The notes beneath the pieces were generated by a model. It was not told where the DNA came from. It did no database searches and saw only the letters and a program-made list of their open reading frames with translations. Positions 1-8,961 of a stretch of 64,000 bases of DNA are shown one piece after another (within the stretch, counting starts at the first letter, position 1; each line of letters opens with the position of its first letter). This DNA comes from Necropsobacter massiliensis (GTDB lineage Bacteria; Pseudomonadota; Gammaproteobacteria; Enterobacterales; Pasteurellaceae): the NCBI RefSeq assembly GCF_000827595.2, contig NZ_LN776186.1:37978-101977 (forward strand), written 5' to 3'. Both the position numbers and the translations under genes were made by a program.

Positions 1-351
1 GATATAATGTTCGAATTGCTCAACGCTCAACCAGCGCCCGCCGCAAATATCCGGATCGGAAGGATTGATCGCCGCCTGTTCTTTCAATTCAACGGCAAAC
101 ACAAAACGTAAATAATCGGTGTTGCTGCGCGGGGCATGCCATTGATAGATTCTGATTAGCTTCTGCATATCGGCCTGAATACCAGTTTCTTCGAATAATT
201 CGCGTTTCGCCCCGGCCAGAATGGTTTCGCCTTCTTCCAAATGCCCGGCCGGTTGGTTAAGCGTCATGTTGCCGTATTCAAATTCCTCCACAAAAAGAAA
301 TTTACCCCGGCAATGTACAACACAGGCCATGGTTACGTTCGGTTTGTGCAT
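1..351 (-). CDS. nudJ: Nudix hydrolase NudJ, 3' end cut by window edge
   Basis: Only the first 117 codons are present; the gene runs off the left edge (the E. coli protein has about 153 residues). A perfect Nudix box lies at residues 36-58: Gly36, Glu42, Arg50-Glu51, Glu54-Glu55 and Gly57, the Mg2+-binding pyrophosphatase motif. The opening residues ([13 protein letters not shown]) match NudJ (YmfB), a broad phosphatase acting on nucleoside tri- and diphosphates and thiamine pyrophosphate. The ATG at 351 overlaps the last 19 bases of rluE, so translation is probably coupled. The order nudJ-rluE next to icd is the same as in E. coli, which supports the assignment. Confidence 0.9.
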   Translation of the reverse strand, partial: MHKPNVTMACVVHCRGKFLFVEEFEYGNMTLNQPAGHLEEGETILAGAKRELFEETGIQADMQKLIRIYQWHAPRSNTDYLRFVFAVELKEQAAINPSDPDICGGRWLSVEQFEHYI

Positions 352-1046
352 ATTGACTTCCTTAATTTTAATGCATCATAGAGTTGAATAAGTTCTGTGC
401 GCGTTAATCGACGGTAGCTTCCGCTCGGCAAATCGTGCAGCGTAAACTGTGACAGCCCGCAACGGATCAAACGCAGCGTCGGAAAGCCGATATGCGCGGT
501 CATTCTGCGCACCTGACGGTTTCTGCCCTCACAGATTTTAATCTCTAGCCAGCTGGTCGGAATATGCTTGCGTTCCCGAATCGGCGGATGACGCATCCAC
601 AAATTTTTCGGCTCAGAAATCAACCGCACTTTAGCCGGTAAGGTCATCCCATCTTTCAACATCACTCCCCGGCGCAGGCTGGCAAGCGCCTGTTCTGGCG
701 GAATGCCTTCCACCTGCACCCAATAGGTTTTCTCCGTTTTATATTGCGGATCCGCCAATCGGTGCTGAAGGCGTCCGTTATTGGTTAACAACACCAGCCC
801 TTCACTGTCGCGATCCAGCCGCCCGGCGGGATAAACACCGGCAATCGGAATAAAATCTTTCAGACTGCGCCGCCCTTGCGCATCGGTAAACTGCGTCAGT
901 ACATCAAAGGGTTTATTAAATAAAACGACGTCGGTTCGGACAAAATTCGGTGCGGTCGGTTTTTTGCTTAAAGTTTGCACCGCACTTTTTTTGCGTGAAT
1001 TGACCGATTTTGATTTATTGCCGCTTGAAACAATTTTAGGCTTCAT
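333..1046 (-). CDS. rluE: 23S rRNA pseudouridine(2457) synthase RluE
   Basis: The 237-residue protein belongs to the RsuA/RluE family of single-site pseudouridine synthases, which isomerise one uridine in 23S rRNA. The family signature [17 protein letters not shown] is at residues 75-91, with the catalytic aspartate at Asp78. A second conserved stretch, [10 protein letters not shown], lies near the C terminus. There is a basic, low-complexity N-terminal tail of about 38 residues, as in E. coli RluE, so the ATG at 1046 is kept although no clear ribosome-binding site precedes it. A USS copy lies in the tail region. It is divergent from icd and overlaps nudJ at its 3' end. Confidence 0.92.
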   Translation of the reverse strand: MKPKIVSSGNKSKSVNSRKKSAVQTLSKKPTAPNFVRTDVVLFNKPFDVLTQFTDAQGRRSLKDFIPIAGVYPAGRLDRDSEGLVLLTNNGRLQHRLADPQYKTEKTYWVQVEGIPPEQALASLRRGVMLKDGMTLPAKVRLISEPKNLWMRHPPIRERKHIPTSWLEIKICEGRNRQVRRMTAHIGFPTLRLIRCGLSQFTLHDLPSGSYRRLTRTELIQLYDALKLRKSICTNRT

Positions 1047-1126
1047 ATATGTTAGTGATTACCGTGTATTCGGAATTAAGACCAGTAATTATACTCACAT
1101 ACGGCAAAATGAGGAAGAAAGCAGCT

Positions 1127-2383
1127 ATGCAAACAACACAATCAAAAGTGATTATTCCCGCGGGCGAAAAAATCCGCTTAGACGATAACGGCGCCTTGCT
1201 TGTTCCCGATAATCCGATTATTCCGTTTATCGAGGGCGACGGTATCGGTGTTGATGTGACGCCGGCAATGCGCACAGTGATCGATGCCGCCGTGCAGAAA
1301 GCCTATGACGGTCGGCGTAAAATCGCTTGGATGGAAATCTATGCCGGTGGTAAAGCCAATCAGCTCTACGGCGCAAATACTTGGTTGCCGGAGGAAACGC
1401 TGGCGTTTATTCGCGATTATCATGTAGCGATTAAAGGTCCGCTGATGACTCCGGTCGGCGGCGGTATCCGCTCTCTGAATGTCGCGATGCGGCAAGGATT
1501 GGATTTATATAACTGCTTACGTCCGATTCGTTACTACGAGGGAACACCAAGCCCAGTAAAACACCCAGAATTGGTGAATATGGTGATATTCCGTGAAAAC
1601 TCCGAAGATATTTATGCCGGTGTGGAATGGAAAGCCGGCTCGCCGGAAGCGGACAAGGTGATTACATTCCTGCAACAAGAAATGGGCGTGACCAAAATCC
1701 GCTTTACGCAAGATTGCGGCATCGGCATTAAACCAGTGTCCAAGCAAGGTACGCAACGTCTGGTGCGCGCCGCACTGCAATATGTGATTGACAACGACCG
1801 CCGTTCTCTCACGCTGGTGCATAAAGGCAATATCATGAAATTTACCGAAGGCGCGTTTAAAGAATGGGGGTATGAAGTCGCGCAAGAGTTCGGCGCCCAA
1901 CTTATCGACGGCGGTCCTTGGATGCAATTAACCAACCCGAAATCCGGCCGACAAATCATCATTAAAGACAGCATTGCCGACGCATTTTTACAAGAAGTGC
2001 TGCTGCATCCGACGGAATATGATGTCATCGCCACCTTGAATTTAAACGGCGACTACATTTCCGACGCCTTAGCCGCACAGGTCGGCGGTATCGGTATTTC
2101 TCCGGGCGCCAACATCGGCGCGCAAGCGGCTATCTTTGAAGCAACACATGGCACCGCGCCGAAAATAGCCGGTCAGAACAAAGGCAACCCAGGTTCATTG
2201 ATTCTCAGCGGCGAAATGATGCTGCGCCATTTAGGCTGGCAGGAAGCTGCGGATTTGGTGGTAAAAGCCGTATCAAAAACCATCGCCGATAAAACCGTCA
2301 CCTTTGACTTCGCAGAAATGCTCAACGGTGCCAAATTACGCACCACCTCCGAATTCGCCCGGGATATTGTGGGGAATATGTAG
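1127..2383 (+). CDS. icd: Isocitrate dehydrogenase Icd
   Basis: The 418-residue enzyme converts isocitrate to 2-oxoglutarate and CO2 in the TCA cycle. It aligns end to end with E. coli Icd, including the phosphorylatable/substrate serine (Ser115 in SLNVAM) and the nucleotide loop HGTAPK. I start it at 1127, not at the upstream in-frame ATG at 1049: GAGGAAG precedes 1127 at proper spacing and the extra 26 residues have no counterpart. An oddity is that the coenzyme pocket differs from the NADP-specific E. coli enzyme: Lys346 is kept, but Ile347, Gly353, Phe393 and Glu397 replace Tyr345, Val351, Tyr391 and Arg395. Cofactor choice is therefore uncertain. It is followed by a USS-dyad terminator. 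Confidence 0.93.
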   Translation: MQTTQSKVIIPAGEKIRLDDNGALLVPDNPIIPFIEGDGIGVDVTPAMRTVIDAAVQKAYDGRRKIAWMEIYAGGKANQLYGANTWLPEETLAFIRDYHVAIKGPLMTPVGGGIRSLNVAMRQGLDLYNCLRPIRYYEGTPSPVKHPELVNMVIFRENSEDIYAGVEWKAGSPEADKVITFLQQEMGVTKIRFTQDCGIGIKPVSKQGTQRLVRAALQYVIDNDRRSLTLVHKGNIMKFTEGAFKEWGYEVAQEFGAQLIDGGPWMQLTNPKSGRQIIIKDSIADAFLQEVLLHPTEYDVIATLNLNGDYISDALAAQVGGIGISPGANIGAQAAIFEATHGTAPKIAGQNKGNPGSLILSGEMMLRHLGWQEAADLVVKAVSKTIADKTVTFDFAEMLNGAKLRTTSEFARDIVGNM

Positions 2384-2404
2384 CAGATATTTATTTTCTA
2401 ACCT

Positions 2405-2431
2405 AAAGTGCGGTAATTTTAACCGCACTTT
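2405..2431 (+). terminator. USS-dyad terminator after icd
   Basis: Two inverted uptake signal sequences (AAAGTGCGGT at 2405-2414 and ACCGCACTTT at 2422-2431) form a 10-bp perfect stem with a 7-base loop, 22 bases after the icd stop. Such USS pairs are commonly used as Rho-independent terminators in Pasteurellaceae. Confidence 0.8.
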
Positions 2432-2475
2432 GCTCTGTTCCCCTGAAAGAGAGCTATTAAATCAACAGGTTACTT

Positions 2476-2510
2476 AAAAAAATTTGAGCCCTGCACAATA
2501 CGAGGCTCAA
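2476..2510 (-). terminator. Rho-independent terminator of the tetronate/hydrolase operon
   Basis: The stem TTGAGCC/GGCTCAA (2484-2490 with 2504-2510) is followed, in the leftward direction, by a run of seven T (2476-2482). It lies 49 bases beyond the stop of the last leftward gene of the operon. Confidence 0.75.
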
Positions 2511-2558
2511 TATTTAAACTATCCAAATTTATGGGCACAACGCCGTTTTATATTACAA

Positions 2559-4361
2559 TCAAGCGAGAAATCGTCCAATTACCTGTCCACCGACCATAAT
2601 CCAAGTCATTAGCATAGAAGTAAAAAATACCCCAAACCAGATATAGCCGGTTTTTAAATAACACCAATGATTCAATATAGTCAATACAATAAATTGTGGA
2701 ATAATAACGGCAAGCATCATCATCCAGCGTCCACCAAATTGTGGTAATCCGATAAGATCAAATCCCGGTCCTATCTGCATAAAATCAGGAATAAAGTGGA
2801 ATAACCACAAGATAACCAACCCACCGACGGCAAATAAAACAGTTTTTATCGACCAGATGATTAATGTTCTTGTAAAGGAGCCGCTTAATTTCTGCTTCAT
2901 TTGTACAGATACAAGTAATCCGTTAAATGAAAAGAAAAAAATAAAAATAGGTAACCAGTAAATAAAAAATAATTCGAAACGTTCAATCGTGAGAGGCTTC
3001 AGCAAAGGCCATAAAAAGCGAAGTTCTACACCCCATACATGATGTATAAGTGTTGCCAGAACATATAAATAGCCCACCAAAATGGTACTCAAGCATAATG
3101 CACGTAAAATAAGTTTACTGGTAGTCAATTCAGAAATATTACTTATAACACCGAATCTAGCTAATGAAATAGATGTGGAGCGTTTCCATAATACAAAAAA
3201 TATGAAATTTATTACCGCACTTACAACTAACCAAGTAATGATGCCATTACCCATTTCCAACGGCATAAAACTCAGTTTCGCTGCAATAGGTTCATTCGCT
3301 CCACCCCATTGTGTAAACATAGGATATAAAAATATTGTCAGTATAATATTGACTATTGCAAATAATTGCCATTGTTTGTTGGATATTGCCGTTTCTGCTG
3401 GTACCGCCTGAGTCATTCTTAAAAAGTAAGGCTGTTTAAGTAATCCATTAGCAAGAAAAAGCGCAGATAGTATGGCACTGAATAGTGCGAAAAGCCCAGC
3501 AAATTCTTTGTACCAATAAGTTTGATCATCCGGATCAATCCAGTCATCATCCTGTTCGCCATTTTGTAGAGCCTGATTGAACCATAAAATAGCTTCTTTA
3601 TTAGTTTGCGATGCGATCATCACCCCTAGGTGCGTCCCCTTTACTAAGGCGGCGCGGCGAGCAGTGCCGTCGGTAAAAGTGCCATAAGTGTGATCCCATT
3701 GTAAAATGTTGTTTTCCGGTAAAGAAAAAGCATTAAGACGGGCTTTATTTCTAATCAGTGCTTTCACGGGGAAAGATTTTTCCCGATAACCACCAATTTC
3801 TTCAAATAATCCCTGCGTTAACAGATAGTTATGTAATTTCGGTTCACCGCCGTTACTGCTTTGTCCGTTAACCGCTTTGTGATCCGGATTCAATTTAGCA
3901 ACCCGAATTGCGTTTAATGCGCCGGTAGAATGACCGAAAATGCCAAGGCGAGTTCGATCGACAAATGGTAATTCCTTTAAATATTGGTAACCATTATTGG
4001 CACCACTCATATTGCTATTGGCAGCTGGCAATTTGGTAGAATAGCCATGTCCAAAATGATCAATAGCCAGTACTACAAAACCGCGTTTAGCCAGTTCCAG
4101 TGCACCGAAGGTACTAGTAGCCTCTTTGTCGCTCTGATAACCGTGTAACGCCAATAATGCCGGTTTTGGGTTGTCAGCAGTAGCACTGATGGGGCGATAT
4201 AATTTAGCGATCATGGGTTGCTGTTCTGCCGTCATAAAACTCACAGTAGTAACCTCAATACGCCCGAAATCCTGTTCAAACAAAGCGGCCAAATAGGCGC
4301 TAGCTAGACAAAGAATAAGAAAAATAATTGAATATAACCCATTGATATTACGTGTTTTCAT
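2559..4361 (-). CDS. Alpha/beta hydrolase fused to a multi-spanning membrane domain
   Basis: This 600-residue protein has an unusual architecture. An N-terminal membrane anchor (about residues 10-28) is followed by an alpha/beta-hydrolase domain with the oxyanion-type LALHGYQSD at 70-78 and the nucleophile elbow GHSTG (Ser145). The C-terminal half, from about 285, contains some eight hydrophobic helices. The hydrolase domain probably lies on the periplasmic side, since it follows an uncleaved signal-anchor-like helix. The start codon overlaps the stop of the upstream cyclase gene (ATGA), so the two are translationally coupled. The substrate is unknown; an ester, lactone or acyl-sugar is possible given the sugar-acid operon. 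I do not recognise a named family member. Confidence 0.8.
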   Translation of the reverse strand: MKTRNINGLYSIIFLILCLASAYLAALFEQDFGRIEVTTVSFMTAEQQPMIAKLYRPISATADNPKPALLALHGYQSDKEATSTFGALELAKRGFVVLAIDHFGHGYSTKLPAANSNMSGANNGYQYLKELPFVDRTRLGIFGHSTGALNAIRVAKLNPDHKAVNGQSSNGGEPKLHNYLLTQGLFEEIGGYREKSFPVKALIRNKARLNAFSLPENNILQWDHTYGTFTDGTARRAALVKGTHLGVMIASQTNKEAILWFNQALQNGEQDDDWIDPDDQTYWYKEFAGLFALFSAILSALFLANGLLKQPYFLRMTQAVPAETAISNKQWQLFAIVNIILTIFLYPMFTQWGGANEPIAAKLSFMPLEMGNGIITWLVVSAVINFIFFVLWKRSTSISLARFGVISNISELTTSKLILRALCLSTILVGYLYVLATLIHHVWGVELRFLWPLLKPLTIERFELFFIYWLPIFIFFFSFNGLLVSVQMKQKLSGSFTRTLIIWSIKTVLFAVGGLVILWLFHFIPDFMQIGPGFDLIGLPQFGGRWMMMLAVIIPQFIVLTILNHWCYLKTGYIWFGVFFTSMLMTWIMVGGQVIGRFLA

Positions 4362-5035
4362 GATTCAATCTCCGCAAGGACCGTAACCTGAGCGCTATCA
4401 ATTCCATTAATACGCAATGGCAGAGCAAAAATACGTTTTAATCCGGTACTACTTAGTCCGGCAAGTTGCATATCTTCAATAATGCAGATAAAGTTGGCGC
4501 TGAACGTGCCCAACATAATCTGATGTGCCTTTACACCGTGCTCCGGATGTGCTGGTGAGGCGAGAGAAATAAAATCAAAACCGACAGCTTTGAGATTTGG
4601 TGCATAATCAATCAGATATTGTGCCGCCTGAATACTAACTGCACATCCGTTAGCCGCATATTCCTGTGGATTTTCCGACCGCACTTTTTCCAGACCAGTA
4701 CGGATAAGAAGTAAATCCGCCTGCAAAATTTGCATTAAGTGCGGTTGTAAATCAGACAGTTCAATTATTTCACCCTGACATTTGGCAATGTCCAGTAATA
4801 AAGGATGATTGTAAATAAATTGATCCAATGGTAATTCGGTAATAGTTAATCCATTCGGATTAAAATGCCAAGGAGCGTCAAAATGTGTACCGAAATGGTT
4901 GAATAAATGAATTTTACTACTGTTATAAATATCACCACGTGCAATGCTGGTACAGGTTTCTAGACTAAGCGTCGGCTCCCCGGGAAAGCCGGGATCATTA
5001 ATATCAAGAGGATAAGATAAATATTGATAACCCAT
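4358..5035 (-). CDS. Cyclase-family metal-dependent hydrolase
   Basis: The 225-residue protein carries the cyclase/kynurenine-formamidase metal motif: HFGTHFDAPWH at residues 47-57, with His47, His51, Asp53 and His57 as likely ligands. Members of this family hydrolyse amide, ester or lactone-like bonds. AAGGAG lies 5 bases before the ATG, and the upstream esterase-like gene stops 9 bases away, so it is in the same operon. There is no signal peptide, so it is cytoplasmic. Kynurenine formamidase is unlikely because no other tryptophan-catabolic gene is nearby. A lactonase feeding the tetronate pathway is my inference only. Confidence 0.8.
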   Translation of the reverse strand: MGYQYLSYPLDINDPGFPGEPTLSLETCTSIARGDIYNSSKIHLFNHFGTHFDAPWHFNPNGLTITELPLDQFIYNHPLLLDIAKCQGEIIELSDLQPHLMQILQADLLLIRTGLEKVRSENPQEYAANGCAVSIQAAQYLIDYAPNLKAVGFDFISLASPAHPEHGVKAHQIMLGTFSANFICIIEDMQLAGLSSTGLKRIFALPLRINGIDSAQVTVLAEIES

Positions 5036-5044
5036 ATTAACTCC

Positions 5045-6400
5045 TTAATTTATATGACGTTTTTGCCGTAACAGCCAGTAAATAGCTTCCGGGCTGTTAA
5101 ATACCGCATCCCAAGTATTATGTGGATTGTCATTAATAATGCCGTTATCACCGACCTTTTCAGTACTGAACTCTGTATAACGCACAAATGGCGCATTCAA
5201 TTGGCTATGCAAAATATCGTAATTAATACGTGAACCTTTTACCGGAGAAACCGAATCCTCCTTACTGTGAAAAAACCAAATCGGTGTATTTGCTAAAGGT
5301 GCCAAATTCTCTTTCGTCGCATTGCCATCTATCCATTCTATAGAATAAGCCTCCCGTCCACTCATAAGCAGCGCCGCGGCAAAAAAGTGCGGTCGTTTTA
5401 ATAAGAGATTTAACGCACCTTCCGCACCGCGTGATAGGCCGACCAGATAAATCCGGGCTGGATCGATTGTCGGATATTGCGCTAAGGTGCTATCAATTAA
5501 TCGCAATAACAACTGCTGACGATTTTCCGTTTGCCAGTGAATACCACCACGCTGCCCTTTATTCACATCATCGAAAGGATCAAACACGCTGTCGTATTGT
5601 GGTGCCAATACAAAGCCATCTTCGTACTGTAATGTAGAAATTGCACCTTTGCTAGAAAGCAAGTGAGCAAGATTGTCTTTCCCCACCTGACCTGAGCCAT
5701 GTAAGAAAATCGTTAACGGGTATTTTTTTCCGTTGACAGAATGTGGGCGATATAAGCGGTAGTACAAGTGGTTGGCTGGAGTATGCAAGCTGATTTGATC
5801 AGATTCAAACTGATCCAGATATGCAGTTTTTATCTGATTTTGCACCGCACTTTGTTTAATATCCATGCGGCTCAAGGTTTTGCCGTTAGTCAGTTTAAGA
5901 TTACCCTGCTGACTGATGTGGTAAATCAGACGCGCATTATAATAGTCTGGAACGGAATTGGCTTGAATTTTTTCAACCGTTGTCACTTTGCCATTCTTCT
6001 TGCTACGAAAAATCATCGGTTGGGTATTTTCTTTACGTAGGCTGTAAAGCGCAGCATTTTTGTCTCGAATATCCAATTCAATGATGACGAATTTTCCGGG
6101 CTTTGATTGATGACTGAGCTGCGGGCTATCATTCACATAGGCCCGTTGGATGGTACGTTTTTCCGGCGTTTGCTGATCCAGCTGCGTTTCTACTTGATAG
6201 AGTAAAGTCAGATCACTGCCTGAAAAAATATTATCTTCATATTCTAGAGCAACAGCATTAATTTTTTGTCCTTTAGCGGTAATTTCGGCTAATAGAGTAA
6301 CATTAGGAAGTGATTTTGGTGACTGTGGTTGGTCTCCTGCACCAGCTATATGACTAAAAGGGAGTAAAAAAACACATAATATAAATAAATATTTTTTCAT
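5045..6400 (-). CDS. Secreted alpha/beta hydrolase (esterase/peptidase-like)
   Basis: This 451-residue protein starts with a classic signal peptide (basic MKK, hydrophobic core, AGA cleavage region near residue 21), so it is exported to the periplasm or beyond. The C-terminal half resembles feruloyl-esterase/PHB-depolymerase or prolyl-oligopeptidase-type hydrolases: FLHGSGQ forms the oxyanion region and GLSRGAEG contains the nucleophile (Ser323). The N-terminal half, about 190 residues, looks like a beta-rich accessory domain I cannot name. It follows the GntP-type permease gene after 64 bases that contain a terminator-like hairpin, so it may be expressed at a lower level than the core pathway genes. 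Confidence 0.78.
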   Translation of the reverse strand: MKKYLFILCVFLLPFSHIAGAGDQPQSPKSLPNVTLLAEITAKGQKINAVALEYEDNIFSGSDLTLLYQVETQLDQQTPEKRTIQRAYVNDSPQLSHQSKPGKFVIIELDIRDKNAALYSLRKENTQPMIFRSKKNGKVTTVEKIQANSVPDYYNARLIYHISQQGNLKLTNGKTLSRMDIKQSAVQNQIKTAYLDQFESDQISLHTPANHLYYRLYRPHSVNGKKYPLTIFLHGSGQVGKDNLAHLLSSKGAISTLQYEDGFVLAPQYDSVFDPFDDVNKGQRGGIHWQTENRQQLLLRLIDSTLAQYPTIDPARIYLVGLSRGAEGALNLLLKRPHFFAAALLMSGREAYSIEWIDGNATKENLAPLANTPIWFFHSKEDSVSPVKGSRINYDILHSQLNAPFVRYTEFSTEKVGDNGIINDNPHNTWDAVFNSPEAIYWLLRQKRHIN

Positions 6401-6422
6401 TTTTAGTCCTCTTTCATTACAG

Positions 6423-6452
6423 AAAAATAGGCCATACGATTCGCACAGCCTA
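6423..6452 (-). terminator. Possible attenuator between permease and esterase genes
   Basis: A short stem (TAGGC at 6428-6432 with GCCTA at 6448-6452) is followed leftwards by five T (6423-6427). It is too weak for a full terminator, but could reduce read-through from the tetronate genes into the hydrolase trio. Confidence 0.4.
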
Positions 6453-6464
6453 CAATGTTAATAT

Positions 6465-7934
6465 CTATTTAATGCTTTTATTTTGTATAGTTACATATAC
6501 CAAAATTGCGACCAATATTCCCAACGGAAGTAGCAAATCAAATACTGAACCATCATTCCCCCAGATCAAGTTGGCTAAAATAACTGTCATACCGCCAATG
6601 GCCCAGGCTATTGTCGTAGGCACAGACCAGACTATCATTTGTTTTCTTACATCGCTGATGCCCATCATTCGATTGACAACCCAGAATAAGCTGTCATTGA
6701 AATAGCCGAAGAATAATGATCCCATAGTTGCAGCTAAAGCGGCCAATAACATATTTACTCCCGGAATCTGAGCAAGTATCGGAGCTGAAATAGATGCCGC
6801 AGTAATCATCGCAACCGTACCTGAACCTTGAATGAAACGGACTAAGGTTGATACTATAAATGGAATTAAGATTGGTGAAATCGGCAGATTAGCTACTTGT
6901 TCGGCAAGTTGCGCGCCAGCCCCACTCTCGCGTAATACTGCACCTAACGCACCACCTGCACCGGTTACTAATAAGATGATACCTGCCGTTTTAACACCTT
7001 CTTCAAGATAGAGTGCTGTGGTATTTTTATCTGCTCCCGGTAACAAAGCATAGACAGAAATTAATACACTGATTGCTAAAGCAATGATCGGATGTCCTAA
7101 GAATGCAGCAGCTTGGTAAATAAGGCTTTCTGATAACCCACTATTACTTTTTGCGACTAAATCTAAAATTGCTTTAATGAAGATAAGCACAATCGGTAAT
7201 ACAATCGGCAACAATGAAAGACTTAAACTAGGCAAATCTTTTTTTTCACGACTTTGCACATAATCATCGTATTTTTGTTTAATTTCGTCCTGCGTAAAGG
7301 CTTCTTGATTAAATTCCGGATATTTCTTATCTAACCACTTCGCATAAAATACGATTCCTATTACAGGTAATACTGCCATTGCCATACCGGCCAGTAACAT
7401 GGCGCCGATATCTACATTAAACAGTCCGGCGACACCAAGTGGACCCGGTGTTGGCGGTACGGTATGATGTGTAACTACCAATCCACCAGCTAACGCTACG
7501 CCAAGGGTTAATAAAGATCGTTTGCCATTTTTTGCTAATGCCTTAGCGACCGGATATAAAATAACAAAAGCAGAATCAACAAAAATAGGAATGCTAACAA
7601 TATAACCCGTGATTGCCAGTGCCCATTCTTCTTTTTTTCTGCCAAGCATCTTTATAAAGCTATATGCCATTTTTTCAGCCGCGCCCGATACTTCAAGAAT
7701 ACTTCCCATCATCACACCGAGACCTATTACAACACCGATGCCACCTAAAGTACCGCCGAATCCTTTCGTGATTGCCGCTAAGGTGTCATTAACTGACATT
7801 CCACCGATCAAACCAGCTATTGCAGACGCAATTAACATAGCGATAAAGGCATGAACTCGAGTTTTAAGCACAAGATAAACGAGAACAAAGACAGCAATTA
7901 ACAAACCGATTATAGGAACAGGTAATCCAAACAT
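6465..7934 (-). CDS. GntP-family sugar-acid:H+ symporter
   Basis: This is a 489-residue inner-membrane protein with about 12-14 hydrophobic segments, typical of the GntP family (gluconate and related acids). It is the counterpart of E. coli YgbN and of the permease in the H. influenzae tetronate cluster, so it probably imports D-erythronate and/or L-threonate. I place the start at the ATG at 7934, which has GAGG 8 bases upstream; the GTG at 7943 would begin within that ribosome-binding site. It follows denD by 11 bases and belongs to the same transcript. Confidence 0.88.
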   Translation of the reverse strand: MFGLPVPIIGLLIAVFVLVYLVLKTRVHAFIAMLIASAIAGLIGGMSVNDTLAAITKGFGGTLGGIGVVIGLGVMMGSILEVSGAAEKMAYSFIKMLGRKKEEWALAITGYIVSIPIFVDSAFVILYPVAKALAKNGKRSLLTLGVALAGGLVVTHHTVPPTPGPLGVAGLFNVDIGAMLLAGMAMAVLPVIGIVFYAKWLDKKYPEFNQEAFTQDEIKQKYDDYVQSREKKDLPSLSLSLLPIVLPIVLIFIKAILDLVAKSNSGLSESLIYQAAAFLGHPIIALAISVLISVYALLPGADKNTTALYLEEGVKTAGIILLVTGAGGALGAVLRESGAGAQLAEQVANLPISPILIPFIVSTLVRFIQGSGTVAMITAASISAPILAQIPGVNMLLAALAATMGSLFFGYFNDSLFWVVNRMMGISDVRKQMIVWSVPTTIAWAIGGMTVILANLIWGNDGSVFDLLLPLGILVAILVYVTIQNKSIK

Positions 7935-7945
7935 AGTATTCACCT

Positions 7946-8893
7946 CTACATATCATCTTGAATGAATTGTTGAATAACATCTTTGAAATTTTTATCAGCT
8001 TTAAATCCTAATGTTAGAGCATTAGTATTGTTAATTTCAGCTGGCCAACTTGCGACTATATCGTTTATATTTTCATCGAATTCAAATTTGATATATTCTA
8101 GAATTTGTTCTCCTTTTACCTGAGCCAGATCGGCTAACATTTGTTTCACGCTAACACTGAAACCGGGTAAGTTGATTACATGCCAGCTACGTAACGGTAA
8201 TGGTGGCAACTGTAAAGCGTGAATAAAATTATTTATGACAGTATTCGGGCTAGACAGCCATAACGTCAGATCTTCCGAGACAGGACAAATTGCATTTTCA
8301 GCATGTAGCGGTTCGCGAATGATACCGCTGACAAATGATGAAGCTGCTTTGTTCGGCTTACCCGGTCTGATGCAAATGGTGGGCAAACGAACAGCTATAC
8401 CATCTACAAAACCTTTTCTGGTGTAGTCATTGATTAACAGCTCACACATCGCTTTTTGCGTACCATAAGTAGATTGGGGTGTAACCGCAGTATCATCATT
8501 AATGACATCCGGCAATTTACCGCCAAAAACGGCAAGAGAACTAGAGAAGATAAAACGAATGGTGGGATTCTTTTCACGGCAGATTTCCAATAAATTTCTT
8601 GTCGCCAAAAAATTAATTTCATAGCCTAAATCAGGATCTTGCTCAGCGTGGCTACTGACAATCGCAGCTAAGTGAAAAATTGCACTTGTATCTTTTGTGA
8701 TAATTTCAGCAAGTCCGTTTGGATTGCGTAAATCCATTTCAATACAGCGCACTCTAAGGTCATTGTTAGGTGCGGCAGGTCTAATAACATCAATTAAAGT
8801 CAATTCATCAATTGTAACCGCGGTTTGTGCTAATAAGGTCTTTGCCAAGCGTTGTCCGAGAAACCCTTGTCCACCTGTGATGATAATCTTCAT
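7946..8893 (-). CDS. denD: D-erythronate dehydrogenase (short-chain/epimerase family)
   Basis: The 315-residue protein has the extended SDR fold: NAD-binding GGQGFLG at residues 7-13 and the catalytic Tyr143/Lys147 in STYGTQK. Its position between otnI and the GntP permease matches the H. influenzae gene characterised as D-erythronate dehydrogenase, which oxidises D-erythronate to 2-oxo-D-erythronate with NAD+. AAGGAG lies 6 bases before the ATG. A gap of 68 bases with one USS separates it from otnI. A generic nucleotide-sugar epimerase is the alternative, but the context argues for DenD. Confidence 0.87.
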   Translation of the reverse strand: MKIIITGGQGFLGQRLAKTLLAQTAVTIDELTLIDVIRPAAPNNDLRVRCIEMDLRNPNGLAEIITKDTSAIFHLAAIVSSHAEQDPDLGYEINFLATRNLLEICREKNPTIRFIFSSSLAVFGGKLPDVINDDTAVTPQSTYGTQKAMCELLINDYTRKGFVDGIAVRLPTICIRPGKPNKAASSFVSGIIREPLHAENAICPVSEDLTLWLSSPNTVINNFIHALQLPPLPLRSWHVINLPGFSVSVKQMLADLAQVKGEQILEYIKFEFDENINDIVASWPAEINNTNALTLGFKADKNFKDVIQQFIQDDM

Positions 8894-8947
8894 TGGATTC
8901 TCCTTTATATAAGGTTTTTGTTCGTTAATCGTGTGCTTAACTTATAA

Positions 8948-8956
8948 AAGTGCGGT
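8948..8956 (+). repeat. DNA uptake signal sequence (USS), representative copy
   Basis: The 9-mer AAGTGCGGT. More than forty copies in both orientations are spread over the window, for example at 979, 8948, 16424, 27629, 38110, 47690, 52288 and 58811; chance would give less than one. They mark DNA for uptake by competent Pasteurellaceae. Runs without copies are roughly 22.5-27.6 kb (ABC importer genes) and from 61.2 kb to the right edge. Confidence 0.93.
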
Positions 8957-8961
8957 CAGTT

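Noticed and set aside
1049..1126. A 26-residue N-terminal extension of icd
   Set aside because: It has no counterpart in the family, and a good ribosome-binding site precedes the internal ATG at 1127.
5768..6040. A rightward 90-codon open frame inside the esterase gene, and many similar opposite-strand frames
   Set aside because: They lie wholly within well-supported genes, have no ribosome-binding sites and match no known protein.
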